NCBI GenBank assembly: GCA_041394885.1
Contig: JAWKHI010000028.1
Coordinates: 23,031-87,030, forward strand
Direction of reading: 5' to 3'
Length of the DNA: 64,000 nucleotides
From: DSOI01 sp041394885
GTDB taxonomy: Bacteria > Acidobacteriota > Terriglobia > Bryobacterales > Bryobacteraceae
The notes under the pieces are model-generated. The model was given only the letters and a program-made list of their open reading frames with translations, ran no database searches and was not told where the DNA came from. The translations under genes were made by a program, and so were the position numbers. This document shows, piece after piece, positions 1-8,432 of this stretch. Each line of letters begins with the position of its first letter. The first letter of the stretch is position 1.

Positions 1-76
1 GCGGGAACTGCTTCCGGCGGAAAACGAGCCGCAGGAGAAGGGGCTGCTCGACCGGTTCAAGGACCTGTTTCTCTAA
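1..76 (+). CDS. C-terminal end of an unidentified protein (partial)
   Basis: A reading frame is open from base 2 to a TAA at 74-76. It encodes only the last 24 residues of a protein, rich in Glu, Lys and Leu and ending in LLDRFKDLFL, an amphipathic-looking tail. The rest lies before the window. Too little is visible to name a family. It is convergent with the secreted repeat protein at 161-2674, with a hairpin between them. Confidence 0.5.
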   Translation, partial: RELLPAENEPQEKGLLDRFKDLFL

Positions 77-96
77 GCCCGCATCGGCCCTGCTGG

Positions 97-138
97 AAAA
101 AAAAGCCGCGGATACCGGAAGTTCCCGGTATCCGCGGC
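97..138 (-). terminator. Rho-independent terminator of the secreted repeat protein gene
   Basis: A perfect 14-bp inverted repeat (105-118 with 125-138, 6-nt loop) is followed, on the minus strand, by a run of eight U (the A-run at 97-104). It lies 23 bp past the stop of the minus-strand gene at 161-2674. No T-run follows on the plus strand, so it acts mainly on minus-strand transcripts. Confidence 0.85.
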
Positions 139-160
139 TGCAACAAGCAGGCTGACAGCG

Positions 161-2674
161 CTACTTGAAATTGGCCTCGACGGATTGGTCCGCGGTCATC
201 GTTACCGTGCAGGTAGGCGCTGTGCCGGAGCAGGCTCCGGACCAGCCTTTCCACGCGGAACCCGGATCGGGAGTCGCGGTCAAGGTGACGGCGGTTCCGG
301 AGGCGAAGGACTCCGAGCATCCCCCGGAAGTGAGTCCGCAGCCGATGCCGGATGGGGTGCTCACGACGGTGCCTTTGCCGCGGCGGCTCACCGAGAGCTT
401 GAAGGTGGAGGTGCTGCCACCGCCACCGCCTCCACCGCCGCTGCCACCGCCGCCGCTGACGGAAATGGTCACCGGCATGGTGGCTTCGCCGCCCACCGAA
501 TTCCAGACGGTGACGGTCGCCGGGGCCGTTGCCAAAACAATCGAACCCTGGTAGAGGCCGGCTTCGAGTTGCATGGTACCGAAGGGCAGTCCGTTGGTCC
601 CGTAGGTGAGCGTGCTGTTGGGCAGGCTCGTGCTTGCGTCCACCTTCAGCATCTGAGTGTCCGGCTTGTACACGGCGGAGATAATGGTGACGCTCGGCAG
701 CGGATCCACCTGTATGGTGGAGGTGGCCTGCGATCCGTTGTACGAGGCGCGGAGGGAAACGCCCCGAGAGCCGGGTACCACCGTGGTGGTGGCGTTGACG
801 GAGGCAGTGGAAGAGCCCTTCGGAATAAATACCGAAGCCGGCACAGCCACGGCCGCATTGCCGCTATTGAGGGTCACGGTGGCTCCCGCCTGATCTCTCA
901 CGAAGGTGCTCAACTGGACTTGGAACGTGAAAGCCTGTCCGCCCACCACGCTGGCCGGGGCCGAGACCGCCTGCGCGGTGACCACAGGCGCCGGGCTGAG
1001 AGTGACGCTCGTGTTGAGGGTGGTCCCGTCCATGACCGCCGTCAACGGAACCGTCGTCGAAGCGGTGACGCTCGACGTGGTGGCGGAAAAGCTGCGGGAT
1101 GTGGTTCCTTGCGGAATCACGACCGAGGCCGGCGGCTGGAATAACGCCGGGTTGCCGCTGGTGAGCGTGACGACGGCGCCGCCGGCCTGCGCGGGAATGC
1201 TCAGGGAAACGGTACCGGTTGTGGGGAAGCCGCCTTCCACCGCGTTCGCCGACACCGCGGAGAGCCGCACGACGGGCGTGATCGTCAGTGGGGCCACCTT
1301 GCTCACCACGCCGTCGGTGGCGAACAGCTTGACACTGGTCGGGACCGTGAGGCCGGTACCAGGCGCCGGTGTCGCGAAAGTAGCGGAGCTTTGTCCAGAG
1401 GCGATGGTGACCGATGCGGGCGTGGGCAGGGCGCCGGGGTTGGTGCTCAGGAAAGTGAGCGTGACACCGCCGGCCGGAGCCGGACCGGCGAGCGTCGCCG
1501 TGACTTGAACGGAGGCGCCGGGTTCCACGTTGGAGGAGTTGAGCGTCAACGAAGCCAGCGCCGATGCCGACGGCTGACCCTTTGCCCAGACCATCGCGAT
1601 GGTGTCCGGGCCGACGCCCATGCCCTGGAGGAAGGTGTTGTACGCATAGCCCACCACGTTGCCATCCTCATCGATGCCGGTGGCGACGGCGTGGGTGTAT
1701 CCGGCGGGTAGGTATTGATTGAGGTCCACCACGCTTCCGGCCGTGTTGGACCATACCAGGGCGTGGCGCACCGAGCCCAACGCTCCGGGAGCGCCGACCC
1801 AGCCTTCGCCAACCTGCTGGGTGGCGTTCATTCCGTACACCTTGGAATCTGTGTAGCCGGAAGGATGCAGATCGACGACGCTTTCGGCGGTGCCTGACCA
1901 CAGGAGCGCATGCAGGTGCGACGTTCCGAGGGCGATGTAACCCCAGCCACCCTGCTGGACACCATTGGTGGCGAGTGCCTCGGAGGCATCGAAGCCGGCT
2001 GGATGGAGACTGACCGCACTGGCCGCGGTGCCGTTCCAACGGAGGGCGCGGCTGGTGGAGTGATACCCGAGCGAATCGCCGTAAGGATAGGCGAGTGAGG
2101 ATCCGTAGCCCACCTGCTCCCCGCCGCGCAGCGCCATGGCGCGCGAGAAGACGTATCCCAACGGGTGTAGGTCGACACCGGCGGAAGATCCGGACCATAG
2201 AATGGCGTGTGATTTTGTGACCGCGTAAGTCTGCTGTTCGGCGAAACCGCTCTGCTGCCCGTTGTCGACACCGGTGCAGTAGGAGAAATTGAAGCCGCTC
2301 GGGTGGAGATCCACATACGAAGAGGAAGACCCGGACCACTTCATGGCATGGATGCCTCCGAGCGAGGATCCGGCGTAGCCGCACTGTTGGACGCCATCGG
2401 TGGACGTCGCCATGGAGCTGTAGTAGCCGGAGGCGGGATGGAGATCCACCGCCGACAGGGCATTGTTGCTCAAGTAGTAGGCGTGACTGTTTCGGCCTCC
2501 GCCGGCCTGCCTGCGGCCGGATGCACCGTGCAACTTGGCAGCGTCGGTGCCGGGAGGGGTTATGTCGTTAGAGTAATGCTGGGCAAACGCTGGTACGGCG
2601 ACCAGCAGAATGGCAGCCAGGGCCGCGCGTGGACCCTTGGGGATGGGTGGAAAACGATGAGGGTGTGTCATCAC
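161..2674 (-). CDS. Secreted HAF-like repeat protein with Ig-like and InlB-type C-terminal domains
   Basis: 837 residues. The signal peptide has a hydrophobic core (ALAAILLVAVPAFA) with likely cleavage before QHYSN. Residues about 45-370 hold six or seven units of roughly 45 residues with the pattern HAxxWSG...VDLHPxGY...QQxGyG, like extracellular HAF repeats. Next come about three Ser/Thr/Val-rich Ig-like units, a Gly-rich linker (GGGGSGGGGGGGGS) and a last segment of about 75 residues with KGxGTVxSxP, a GC...C pair and WxGxCSG, typical of divergent InlB B-repeat domains. It is probably an exported surface or extracellular protein; its ligand is unknown. The start is GTG at 2674 or the adjacent ATG at 2671. 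A strong terminator follows. Confidence 0.75.
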   Translation of the reverse strand: MMTHPHRFPPIPKGPRAALAAILLVAVPAFAQHYSNDITPPGTDAAKLHGASGRRQAGGGRNSHAYYLSNNALSAVDLHPASGYYSSMATSTDGVQQCGYAGSSLGGIHAMKWSGSSSSYVDLHPSGFNFSYCTGVDNGQQSGFAEQQTYAVTKSHAILWSGSSAGVDLHPLGYVFSRAMALRGGEQVGYGSSLAYPYGDSLGYHSTSRALRWNGTAASAVSLHPAGFDASEALATNGVQQGGWGYIALGTSHLHALLWSGTAESVVDLHPSGYTDSKVYGMNATQQVGEGWVGAPGALGSVRHALVWSNTAGSVVDLNQYLPAGYTHAVATGIDEDGNVVGYAYNTFLQGMGVGPDTIAMVWAKGQPSASALASLTLNSSNVEPGASVQVTATLAGPAPAGGVTLTFLSTNPGALPTPASVTIASGQSSATFATPAPGTGLTVPTSVKLFATDGVVSKVAPLTITPVVRLSAVSANAVEGGFPTTGTVSLSIPAQAGGAVVTLTSGNPALFQPPASVVIPQGTTSRSFSATTSSVTASTTVPLTAVMDGTTLNTSVTLSPAPVVTAQAVSAPASVVGGQAFTFQVQLSTFVRDQAGATVTLNSGNAAVAVPASVFIPKGSSTASVNATTTVVPGSRGVSLRASYNGSQATSTIQVDPLPSVTIISAVYKPDTQMLKVDASTSLPNSTLTYGTNGLPFGTMQLEAGLYQGSIVLATAPATVTVWNSVGGEATMPVTISVSGGGGSGGGGGGGGSTSTFKLSVSRRGKGTVVSTPSGIGCGLTSGGCSESFASGTAVTLTATPDPGSAWKGWSGACSGTAPTCTVTMTADQSVEANFK

Positions 2675-2725
2675 GGGCTAGGACCATGCGGGCGAAGTCC
2701 GTGGAACGGAAAACGAACGAGGGAT

Positions 2726-3421
2726 TTATTTGTTCACAAGTGACAATTCGCGGGCGCGGCGGAACACGGCCCGCAGCATGTCTTGCGTCAACCGGCCGGT
2801 GGACGTATTTTGCTGGCTCGGATGGTAGCAGCTAATGAGAACGGGCATATTGTCCGCGGTGCGGTGGAGGGCGCCGTGTCCGAACACGAATGGTGCGCGA
2901 GAGGCGATGAGGCCGCGGTCTTTGAGGATTCCGAGGTAGGTGTCGAAGGCGATGCGCCCGAGCGCCACTACCACGCGGACGTCTGGGAGCAGATCGATCT
3001 CCCGTTCGAGATAGGGCCGGCACCGGCGCAGTTCCTCCGGCAGTGGTTTGTTGTCCGGCGGAGCGCAATGGGCGGACGCCGAAATGTAGAGGCCGTGCAA
3101 CTGGAGGCCATCGTCTTTATGAGTGGCATCAGGCTGGGAGGCGAAACCGGTGGCATGAAGGGCGGCATAGAGGAAGTCGCCCGAAGAGTCGCCGGTGAAC
3201 ATGCGTCCGGTGCGATTGGCTCCATGCGCGCCGGGAGCGAGACCGAGAACGTGAACGCGCGCCTGGGGATCGCCGAACGAGGGGACGGGGCGCCCCCAAT
3301 AGGTCCAGTCCCGATAGGCGCGGCGTTTGGTTTGCGCGACGGCGCGGCAGTGGTCCCTGAGGCGGGGACAGAGTTCGCAATGGACGATCCGTTGCTGGAG
3401 CAGTTGAAGAGGGGTGTGCAT
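2726..3421 (-). CDS. udgB: Uracil-DNA glycosylase family 5 (UdgB)
   Basis: 231 residues, a DNA repair enzyme that removes uracil and related deaminated bases. The family-5 active-site motif GLAPGAHGANRTGR is at residues 60-73 and the second motif HPSQQN at 200-205. Cys15, Cys18, Cys119 and Cys134 are spaced as 4Fe-4S ligands. Family 5 has Ala where families 1 and 4 have Asp or Glu in motif 1, as seen here, which separates it from family 4. It is divergent from the aminotransferase gene at 3466, with 44 bp between the starts, and has no obvious operon partner. Confidence 0.9.
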   Translation of the reverse strand: MHTPLQLLQQRIVHCELCPRLRDHCRAVAQTKRRAYRDWTYWGRPVPSFGDPQARVHVLGLAPGAHGANRTGRMFTGDSSGDFLYAALHATGFASQPDATHKDDGLQLHGLYISASAHCAPPDNKPLPEELRRCRPYLEREIDLLPDVRVVVALGRIAFDTYLGILKDRGLIASRAPFVFGHGALHRTADNMPVLISCYHPSQQNTSTGRLTQDMLRAVFRRARELSLVNK

Positions 3422-3465
3422 CGCCAGACAGAGAAGGGTACCATGCCCAAAGGAGACCTCGAAAA

Positions 3466-4779
3466 ATGAAACGCCGTCATTTTGTGCGGGCTACTGCCGC
3501 CGCGTCCCTGGCTGCGCATGCCCCGGCTGCGCCGAAGGATACGTTGGCGATGCTGGGCGGGACGCCCGTTCGTAAGGCTGGTTGGGCAAGCTGGCCGCGG
3601 TGGGATCAAACCGAGGAGGCCGCCCTGACGGGCGTGCTGCGGAGCGGACGATGGAATCGGGCGGTGCAAGTGGAGAAATTCGAGGCGAGTTATGCGCGTT
3701 TGCTCGGCGTTCCGCACGTCCTGGCCACCGCCAACGGGACGAGCGCTTTGTTCACGGCGCTGCACGCGCTGGGGGTGCAGCCGGGCGATGAAGTGATCGT
3801 TCCGCCCTATACCTTCGTGGCCACCGTCAATGTCGTGTTGCTGCACTACGCGCTGCCGGTATTCGCCGATACCGACATGGACTCGTTTCAGATCGACCCG
3901 GCGCGCGTGGGGGCGCAGATCAGCGATCGCACGTCGGCCATCGTTCCGGTGCACATGGCGGGCGGCGCGGCAGACTTGGACGCTATTCTGGGCGTGGCGA
4001 AGCAGCGCGGTGTCGGAGTGATCGAGGATGCCTGCCAGGCGCACATGGGCGAATGGCGGGGCCGGAAGCTCGGCGCGTGGGGCGATGCAGGATGCTTCAG
4101 CTTCCAGGCGTCGAAGAACCTCAACTCAGGGGAGGGCGGCGCGGTGGCCACGGCGGATCGGAATCTGTACGACCGGTGCCATGCGTTCCACAACAACGGG
4201 CGCGCTCCGCGGACGGCGTCCTACGATTTTCAGTATCTGCAAAGCGGCGCCAATCTCCGTCTGACCGAGTTCCAGGGGGCGCTGTTGAATGCACAGATGA
4301 CGCGTCTGGAACAGCAGTCGGCGGCGCGGCACGAAAACGCGCTTTATTTGACCAAGCTCCTCGAGCAGATTCCGGGGATACGGCCGGTGCGCAACTATGC
4401 CGGCTGCACACGATCCGCCTGGCACCTGTTCATGTTCCGCTATGACAAGCAGCAGTTTGCCGGGGTGGACCGGGCGGTGTTCCTGAAGGCGCTGGCGGCG
4501 GAGGGAATCAAGGCATCGGCGGGGTATACGCCGCTCAACAAGCAGCCGTTTCTCGAGAGCATGTTAGCGTCGAAGGCGTACCGGCGTTTGTTTCCGGAAA
4601 AGACGCTCGCGGAGTGGAAAGAGCGGACCCAATGCCCTGTGAATGACCGGTTGTGCGAAGAAGCGGTTTGGTTCACGCAGACGATGCTGCTGGGAGCGCG
4701 GAGCGACATGGATGAGATCGCGGCGGCGATCGGAAAAATCCAGCGGTCGGCGCCTGCCTTGCGGCAAGCCCGGGTTTGA
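3466..4779 (+). CDS. Tat-exported DegT/DnrJ/EryC1/StrS-type aminotransferase
   Basis: 437 residues of the PLP fold-type I sugar aminotransferase family. The likely Schiff-base Lys is K217 in FQASKNLNSGEGG, and the cofactor-pairing Asp is D188 in IEDACQAH. The N terminus MKRRHFVRATAAASLAAHAP has a twin Arg and a short hydrophobic stretch, so it appears to be a Tat signal. That would place a PLP enzyme in the periplasm, which is unusual; cytosolic folding with cofactor before Tat export would allow it. Substrate unknown. No nucleotide-sugar genes are adjacent, so an amino-sugar biosynthetic role is only a family-based guess. A tRNA-Cys gene follows. Confidence 0.85.
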   Translation: MKRRHFVRATAAASLAAHAPAAPKDTLAMLGGTPVRKAGWASWPRWDQTEEAALTGVLRSGRWNRAVQVEKFEASYARLLGVPHVLATANGTSALFTALHALGVQPGDEVIVPPYTFVATVNVVLLHYALPVFADTDMDSFQIDPARVGAQISDRTSAIVPVHMAGGAADLDAILGVAKQRGVGVIEDACQAHMGEWRGRKLGAWGDAGCFSFQASKNLNSGEGGAVATADRNLYDRCHAFHNNGRAPRTASYDFQYLQSGANLRLTEFQGALLNAQMTRLEQQSAARHENALYLTKLLEQIPGIRPVRNYAGCTRSAWHLFMFRYDKQQFAGVDRAVFLKALAAEGIKASAGYTPLNKQPFLESMLASKAYRRLFPEKTLAEWKERTQCPVNDRLCEEAVWFTQTMLLGARSDMDEIAAAIGKIQRSAPALRQARV

Positions 4780-4825
4780 CCGAAGCGTCTGAATCGCGCT
4801 AATCTCGCTAGAGACGTCCTCCACC

Positions 4826-4900
<75 letters not shown>

Positions 4901-4924
4901 ACACAGCACTTCCAGGTGTACAAC

Positions 4925-4942
4925 CAGGCACAGCCTGTTTTT
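4925..4942 (+). terminator. Likely terminator of tRNA-Cys
   Basis: A 5-bp GC-rich stem (CAGGC/GCCTG, 3-nt loop) is followed directly by five T, 25 bp after the tRNA end. The stem is short, so strength is uncertain. Confidence 0.5.
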
Positions 4943-4973
4943 CAATTTCTTTTGAATGGCTTGTGAAGCCAGG

Positions 4974-5408
4974 CTAGGGGCACGGCATGCGATCGGGTGG
5001 CACCCAGATGCGGCGCGCCTCCACCGATTTCACGACGTCGAAGCTCCAATAGCCCTCGTGCAGCTTACGCTGTTGGCCAAACTCGGCGGCGGCGGCGCGG
5101 ACCTTCTCCAGGCGGCTGGATTCGGTACGGCCAGTGAGCCAATCGGCGAGGATGCGGATCCAGAAGATCGTGAGCGTTTCGTGATAGCCGGAGGTGTCTG
5201 TATTCTGGCCGCCTTGGGCCAGGTTGTAGGCGGGAATCCTGCCGCGGATGTGCGCGGTGGCGTCTTCGATGGGAAGCGCGGCGAGGTAGGCGGTGGCCAT
5301 GACGATGTGGGCCTCGTGGGTCCACTCGGTGGACGGATAGGATCCGTCTTCGAAGCCGCGCAGGAAGGCGTCTAGTGAGGCTTCCGATTCCATTTCGGCG
5401 CCGGTCAT
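4974..5408 (-). CDS. Conserved hypothetical protein, last gene of the arginine operon
   Basis: 144 residues, no signal peptide or membrane segment. The start ATG at 5408 is fixed by an ATGA overlap with the argR stop, which shows translational coupling. Striking short motifs are EWTHEAHIVMA near residues 29-39 and QNTDTSGYHETLT near residues 67-79; the conserved His and Glu could bind a metal. It resembles small uncharacterised proteins with this HEAH...GYHET pattern that occur in scattered bacteria. Its place behind argR suggests co-expression with arginine synthesis but gives no direct function. Confidence 0.75.
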   Translation of the reverse strand: MTGAEMESEASLDAFLRGFEDGSYPSTEWTHEAHIVMATAYLAALPIEDATAHIRGRIPAYNLAQGGQNTDTSGYHETLTIFWIRILADWLTGRTESSRLEKVRAAAAEFGQQRKLHEGYWSFDVVKSVEARRIWVPPDRMPCP

Positions 5409-5839
5409 GTCAGCAAGGCGCTCAGTTTTTTTCGCAGTGCCAGCGCCGCCGCGTTGTCGGGCGTGACGATGAGGATGGTATCGTCGCCGGCGATGGTGCC
5501 TACCACCTCTCGCCAAGCCTCACGATCAAGCTCCACGGCGAGGGCGTTGGCTTTGCCGGGTGGGGTCTTGAGCACCACGAGGTTTTGGGCGAGGCGGATT
5601 TCCTGGAGAAATTCGCGGACCATCGCGGCTGCGCCGGCCGATGGCGCGGTGAGGGCGCGGGGCGCCATATAGCCTTCCGACGTCTTTGCCAAGCCGAGTT
5701 TACGGATGTCGCGGGACAGCGTCACCTGCGTAGTTTGAATACCCACCCGCGCCAGTTCCTGCACCAGTTCCTCCTGCGTGTGAACGCGTTTGCGATTGAC
5801 GATACGGAGAATCTGGGCCTGGCGAAACTGGGTGTTCAT
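5405..5839 (-). CDS. argR: Arginine repressor ArgR
   Basis: 144 residues, the normal ArgR length. The N-terminal winged helix (RQAQILRIVNRKRVHTQEEL) includes the typical QVTLSRDIRKLGL recognition segment at about residues 45-57. The C-terminal arginine-binding oligomerisation domain contains GTIAGDDTILI, with the double Asp that contacts arginine. The start at 5839 overlaps the argH stop by ATGA. The gene is in the same operon as argF, argG and argH behind two ARG boxes, so ArgR probably represses its own synthesis when arginine is plentiful. Confidence 0.95.
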   Translation of the reverse strand: MNTQFRQAQILRIVNRKRVHTQEELVQELARVGIQTTQVTLSRDIRKLGLAKTSEGYMAPRALTAPSAGAAAMVREFLQEIRLAQNLVVLKTPPGKANALAVELDREAWREVVGTIAGDDTILIVTPDNAAALALRKKLSALLT

Positions 5840-7221
5840 CGACGTAAGGACTGAAGCCTTTCGGAGGCCAACGCGAGCGCGGCCGCCACCGCCCCCGGAC
5901 CGGTGCCGCCGCGGATCTCGCGCGTCTTCATGCCTTCGGCCGGATCGAGCAAGGCGGCCATGTCCGGAGTGAACTCGGGCGCGAAGGCAGCCAGCTGTTC
6001 GCCGGTCCAACTGGACGGCGCGCGACCCTCCTGGACGCTATGGAGAACCAGCCGGCCGACGATCTGGTGGGCCTGGTGAAAGGGCACGCCCGAACGGGCA
6101 AGCGCCTCGGCAAGGTCTGTGGCGACGACCCAACTTCGCTCGGCGGCTTCGGCGGGGACGTACTCGTGCAGCGTGACGGCTTCGACGACCACGCGGGCCA
6201 TCTCGAGCGACATGGCGGTCTGGTCGACAGCGTCGAACAGGGGTTCCTTGTCTTCCTGCATGTCGCGGTTATACGTCATCGGAAGGCCCTTCATGGTGAC
6301 CAGAAGCGAATTGAGGGAGCCGATGACGCGTCCGCATTTGCCGCGAATGAGTTCGAGTGAATCGGGGTTCTTCTTCTGCGGCATCAAGGAAGATCCGCTG
6401 GTGACGCCATCGGCGAGTTCCATCCAACCGAACTCCTCGCTCGAGTAAAGGATCCAGTCTTCCGCGAGGCGGCTGAGGTGGATCATGATGACGGAGGCGG
6501 CGTAGAGGTAGTCGAGGACGAAGTCGCGGTCGGCGGAAACGTCCATGCTGTTGCGGGTGACGGAAGCAAAGCCGAGGTCGCGGGCGATGGCGTCGCGGTC
6601 AAAATGAAAGCCGGAGCCGGCCAGGGCGCCGGAGCCGAGCGGAAGGACGTTGACGCGGGTGCGGGCCTGATCGAGCCGTTCCCAGTCGCGGGCGAACATC
6701 TCGAAATAGGCCAGCAGGTAGTGAGGCCACAGCACGGCCTGCGCGCGGCGCAGGTGCGTGTAGCCGGGAATGACGGCCGAGGGATACTTGGCGGCCAGCG
6801 CGAGGAGAGCGTCGAGCAGGGCCACCACCAGCCCCTGCGTGCGCTCGATTTCCCCGCGCAGCCATAGACGCGTGTCCACCGAGACTTGCTCATTGCGGCT
6901 GCGGCCGGTGTGAATCTTGTCGGCGAGAACGCCGGTCTTTTCCTTGAGCTTGCGGATGACGAGAGTGTGGACGTCTTCATCGGAGGCACCGTCGAAGAAA
7001 TGCGGATCGGCGGACGCTCCCTGAAAAATCTCGTCGAAAGCGCGGACCAGATGCTCGCGCTCTTCCGCGGTCAGGATGCCGACGCGCTCGAGGGCGCGGG
7101 CAAAGGCCTGCGAACCTTGCACGTCGGCGGCCAGGAGGCGCTTATCGAAGTGGAGAGAGCCGGAGAAGCGCTCGAAGACCTCCGAGGGTCCGGTTTCGAA
7201 ACGGCCGCCCCACAGCTTCAT
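5836..7221 (-). CDS. argH: Argininosuccinate lyase
   Basis: 461 residues, the usual family length. It splits argininosuccinate into arginine and fumarate, the last step of arginine synthesis. It begins MKLWGGRF, the classic start of the family, and carries the fumarase/aspartase-superfamily signature GSSLMPQKKNPD, which includes the catalytic Ser loop, and the HTGRSRNEQV motif. The start at 7221 overlaps the argG stop by ATGA. It is third in the operon and cytosolic. Confidence 0.97.
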   Translation of the reverse strand: MKLWGGRFETGPSEVFERFSGSLHFDKRLLAADVQGSQAFARALERVGILTAEEREHLVRAFDEIFQGASADPHFFDGASDEDVHTLVIRKLKEKTGVLADKIHTGRSRNEQVSVDTRLWLRGEIERTQGLVVALLDALLALAAKYPSAVIPGYTHLRRAQAVLWPHYLLAYFEMFARDWERLDQARTRVNVLPLGSGALAGSGFHFDRDAIARDLGFASVTRNSMDVSADRDFVLDYLYAASVIMIHLSRLAEDWILYSSEEFGWMELADGVTSGSSLMPQKKNPDSLELIRGKCGRVIGSLNSLLVTMKGLPMTYNRDMQEDKEPLFDAVDQTAMSLEMARVVVEAVTLHEYVPAEAAERSWVVATDLAEALARSGVPFHQAHQIVGRLVLHSVQEGRAPSSWTGEQLAAFAPEFTPDMAALLDPAEGMKTREIRGGTGPGAVAAALALASERLQSLRR

Positions 7222-8432
7222 GATTTGTTTCTGCTCTTCTGATTCTGCTGCCGGAGGGCGCGGATCTTGAGCGGAAGGCCGATCAGGTTGATGAACCCGA
7301 GGGCGTCTTTCTGGTCGTACTCGGCGCCCATGGTGAAGCTGGCGATATCGTGCGCGTAGAGAGAATTGGGCGAAGTGCGGCTCATCACGTCGAGGTTGCC
7401 CTTGTACATGCGCATCTTCACGTCGCCGGTCGCGGATTCGCTGACGGCGGAGAAGAAGCCGTCCAGAGCCTCGCGGAGGGGGGTGAACCACAGGCCGTTG
7501 TAGACCATCTCGGCGTAGTCCAGCGCGAGCTTCTGCTTGTAGTGGAGCGTGGCTTTGTCGAGCGTGAGGGCTTCCAGTTCGCGGAAGGCGGCCATGAGAA
7601 TGGCGCCGCCGGGAGTTTCATAGCAACCGCGGGACTTCATGCCGACGAACCGGTTCTCCACGAGATCGATGCGGCCGACGCCGTGCTTGCCGCCGATCTG
7701 ATTCAGCTTCTCGAGGAGTTTGACGCCGCTGAGGGGTTTGCCATCGAGCCCGACCGGGGAGCCCTTTTCGAAGTTGACGGTTACGAAGCCGGGCTTGTCG
7801 GGCGCTTCCCACGGGTGGGAGGAAAGCATCCAGACATCGTCGGGGGGCGCGTTGGCGGGATCTTCGAGAGCGCCGCCTTCGTGGGAGATATGCCAGATGT
7901 TGCGGTCCCGGGAGTAGATCTTGCGGGTGGTCTGGGCGATGGGGACGTTATGAGCTTCGGCGTAGGCAATGGCGTCTTCGCGGCTCCTGATGTCCCAGTC
8001 CCGCCAAGGCGCGATGACGGACAGATGCGGAGCGAGGGCCTTGTAGGTGAGCTCGAAGCGAACCTGATCGTTGCCCTTGCCGGTGCATCCGTGGGCGACG
8101 GCTTCGCAACCCGTGGCCAGGGCGACTTCCACCTGCTTCTTGGCCAGCAGCGGCCGGGCGATGGAGGTGCCGAGCAGGTACTTGTGCTCATAGATGCCGC
8201 CGGAGCGGACGAGCTTCCAAAGATAGTCCGTGACGAACTCCTCGCGCATGTCTTCGATGTAGACTTCCGAGGCGCCGGTCTTGCGGGCCTTCTTGGCGAG
8301 GCCCTTGAGTTCCTCGCCGCCCTGGCCGATGTCGCCGCAAACGGCGACAACTTCACAGTCGTAGTGTTCCTTGAGCCACGGAATGATGATGGAGGTATCG
8401 AGACCACCCGAGTAAGCAAGTGCGACTTTCAT
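7218..8432 (-). CDS. argG: Argininosuccinate synthase
   Basis: 404 residues. It joins citrulline and aspartate using ATP. The N-terminal PP-loop AYSGGLDTS is at residues 5-13, and ATGCEAVAHGCTGKGNDQVRF is recognisable in the middle. The start at 8432 overlaps the argF stop by ATGA, so translation is coupled. Second gene of the operon. Length and motifs are intact. Confidence 0.97.
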   Translation of the reverse strand: MKVALAYSGGLDTSIIIPWLKEHYDCEVVAVCGDIGQGGEELKGLAKKARKTGASEVYIEDMREEFVTDYLWKLVRSGGIYEHKYLLGTSIARPLLAKKQVEVALATGCEAVAHGCTGKGNDQVRFELTYKALAPHLSVIAPWRDWDIRSREDAIAYAEAHNVPIAQTTRKIYSRDRNIWHISHEGGALEDPANAPPDDVWMLSSHPWEAPDKPGFVTVNFEKGSPVGLDGKPLSGVKLLEKLNQIGGKHGVGRIDLVENRFVGMKSRGCYETPGGAILMAAFRELEALTLDKATLHYKQKLALDYAEMVYNGLWFTPLREALDGFFSAVSESATGDVKMRMYKGNLDVMSRTSPNSLYAHDIASFTMGAEYDQKDALGFINLIGLPLKIRALRQQNQKSRNKS

